Source: Bacteroidota bacterium
Lineage (GTDB): Bacteria; Bacteroidota; Ignavibacteria; Ignavibacteriales; Ignavibacteriaceae
Direction: 5' to 3'
Length of the DNA stretch: 5,827 nucleotides
NCBI GenBank assembly: GCA_021796135.1
Contig: JAJYOQ010000274.1
Coordinates: forward strand, 1 to 5,827
The notes below the pieces were generated by a model, which was given only the letters and a program-made list of their open reading frames with translations, did not search any database and was not told the origin of the DNA. Below, piece after piece: positions 4,848 to 5,827 of the stretch (position 1 is its first letter; each line of letters begins with the position of its first letter). The position numbers were made by a program, and so were the translations under genes.

Positions 4848-5827
4848 TTGAATAAAAATTATAAAACATATTTAGTCCTAATTTTATTATTCATAATCTC
4901 TTCGAAAAATTTTCCTTTAAGATTACCTGCTCCTCCTCAAATCAGCATTAAAGAAGCCAGGGTTGATCTGGACTCTAACTTTATACCCGATAAACTTGGT
5001 CAATATGTTACTGTTGCCGGGCGGGTTACGGTTCCTTCAGGGCTTTTGGATTCGGCTCAATTACAAATATTTATACAGGATTCAACTGCCGGTATTTCAA
5101 TTTATTCCGAAAAATATTCGGGCGAGCCAATCAAACTCGGTGATAGTATAGTTGTCACCGGGAAAATTGGTCAGTATGCAGGGTTAGTCGAGATTCAAAA
5201 TCCGGTTATAAAAATAATAGAAAATGCAAATACTTTTGTTCCCGAGCCGATAAAATTAGTCAATTTCCATAATCTGGAAACTTATGAGGGGATGCTTGTG
5301 AAATTCAAAGCGAGGGTTGTTGACAAAGGGCTTAACCGGGGCGGAAATTATTATATTATTGTTCCGGAGCACGGCACTAACATCACTTTAATGTTGTTCA
5401 TTTCAAAATATCAAACGGACAAAAAAGTATTTGAAAATTATAAGATCGGGGAGACTATTAATGTTGAAGGTATTGTTGGGCAGTACGATTATGCTGTTAC
5501 TCCAAATTCAGATTATCAAATTATTCCCCGTTTTGCTAGTGACATTTCTATTATACAGCATAATGTTTCGTTTTATTTTAATATAATCTTTATTGTTGCC
5601 GGATTACTTTTTTTATTTACTTTATTTACGGTTTATCTCAAGCATCAGGTAAATAAAAAGACAAAATTTTTAATCGAATCCGAAAAGCGTTTCAGCAGTT
5701 TGGCGGAAAGTACCTCTTCAGCGATTATTATTTATAAAGATGAATATTTTGTTTATGCCAATAAAGCGGCTGAAAAATTGACCGGATACTCAGAGAATGA
5801 ATTGAAAAAAACTAAAATTCTGGGAAA
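4848..5827 (+). CDS. Membrane sensor with two OB-fold-like domains and PAS domain, cut off by window end
   Basis: 326 codons are visible with no stop. Residues 1-20 are a signal anchor (MNKNYKTYLVLILLFIISSK). Residues 33-126 and 136-233 look like two related OB-fold-like domains: each has a V-x-G-x-V strand followed by GQY (GKIGQYAGLVEIQNP near 105-119, EGIVGQYDYAVTPN near 207-220), and the first contains IFIQDSTAGISIY (74-86). OB folds of this type occur in exported nucleases and other secreted proteins, where they bind ligands or nucleic acid. Residues 242-264 are a transmembrane helix. Residues 265-280 form a linker. From 281 a PAS domain begins (RFSSLAESTSSAIIIYKDEYFVYANKAAEKLTGYSENELKK in outline), broken off by the window end. 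Most such proteins continue into a histidine kinase, but none is visible yet. The TTG start is inferred: a TAA lies six bases upstream in frame, no ATG is available, and a good signal sequence follows. No ribosome site is seen. Confidence 0.88.
   Translation, partial: MNKNYKTYLVLILLFIISSKNFPLRLPAPPQISIKEARVDLDSNFIPDKLGQYVTVAGRVTVPSGLLDSAQLQIFIQDSTAGISIYSEKYSGEPIKLGDSIVVTGKIGQYAGLVEIQNPVIKIIENANTFVPEPIKLVNFHNLETYEGMLVKFKARVVDKGLNRGGNYYIIVPEHGTNITLMLFISKYQTDKKVFENYKIGETINVEGIVGQYDYAVTPNSDYQIIPRFASDISIIQHNVSFYFNIIFIVAGLLFLFTLFTVYLKHQVNKKTKFLIESEKRFSSLAESTSSAIIIYKDEYFVYANKAAEKLTGYSENELKKTKILG

Noticed and set aside
4963..5151. Plus-strand open frame of 62 codons
   Set aside because: It is a shifted frame inside the OB-fold coding region of the sensor gene, which has clear protein features.

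Overview
The window reads as a chromosomal stretch from a low-GC member of the Bacteroidota/Chlorobiota/Ignavibacteriota group. The main evidence is the C-terminus of the protein at 689-1765. It is a textbook type IX secretion (T9SS) type A sorting domain with the YQNYPNPFNPST opening and KKMVLLK ending that are most common in Ignavibacteria-like genomes. Very AT-rich spacers, weak Shine-Dalgarno use in some genes and a TTG start fit this, but the species cannot be fixed from the sequence.

Layout, left to right. Positions 1-350 are AT-rich with no supportable gene. Positions 351-562 (+) hold a decayed 3' end of a PAP2-family phosphatase gene, with a one-base frameshift and loss of the motif-3 arginine. 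A hairpin at 644-663 ends the leftward operon. That operon is two translationally coupled genes on the minus strand. The upstream one (start 3147) is a secreted protein with a 17-residue beta-roll repeat array, a peptidase S74 / endosialidase-type intramolecular chaperone domain and a coiled-coil tail. The downstream one (start 1765) is a T9SS-sorted exported protein of unknown function. Stop and start overlap as ATGA, so the two are probably made together.

Upstream, also on the minus strand, is a probable small exported protein (3244-3618) ending in RPPPALLS, and then a bidirectional terminator (3883-3916) with a second overlapping hairpin. Next is an 84-residue minus-strand protein (4034-4288) with an Asn/Gly-rich strand motif, a CxxxC pair, an amphipathic helix and a hydrophobic tail. 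A spacer of roughly 560 bases (4289-4847) follows, holding one GC-richer island (4488-4565) with a long imperfect inverted repeat. The window ends inside a plus-strand gene (4848 onward) for a membrane sensor: signal anchor, two OB-fold-like periplasmic domains, a transmembrane helix and the start of a PAS domain, probably the front of a sensor kinase.

The most interesting items are the coupled surface-protein pair with an intact-looking S74 self-cleavage dyad, the tandem OB-fold sensor module, the PAP2 remnant, and the two small unrecognised membrane proteins. No CRISPR array, tRNA, rRNA, transposase or integrase was seen.
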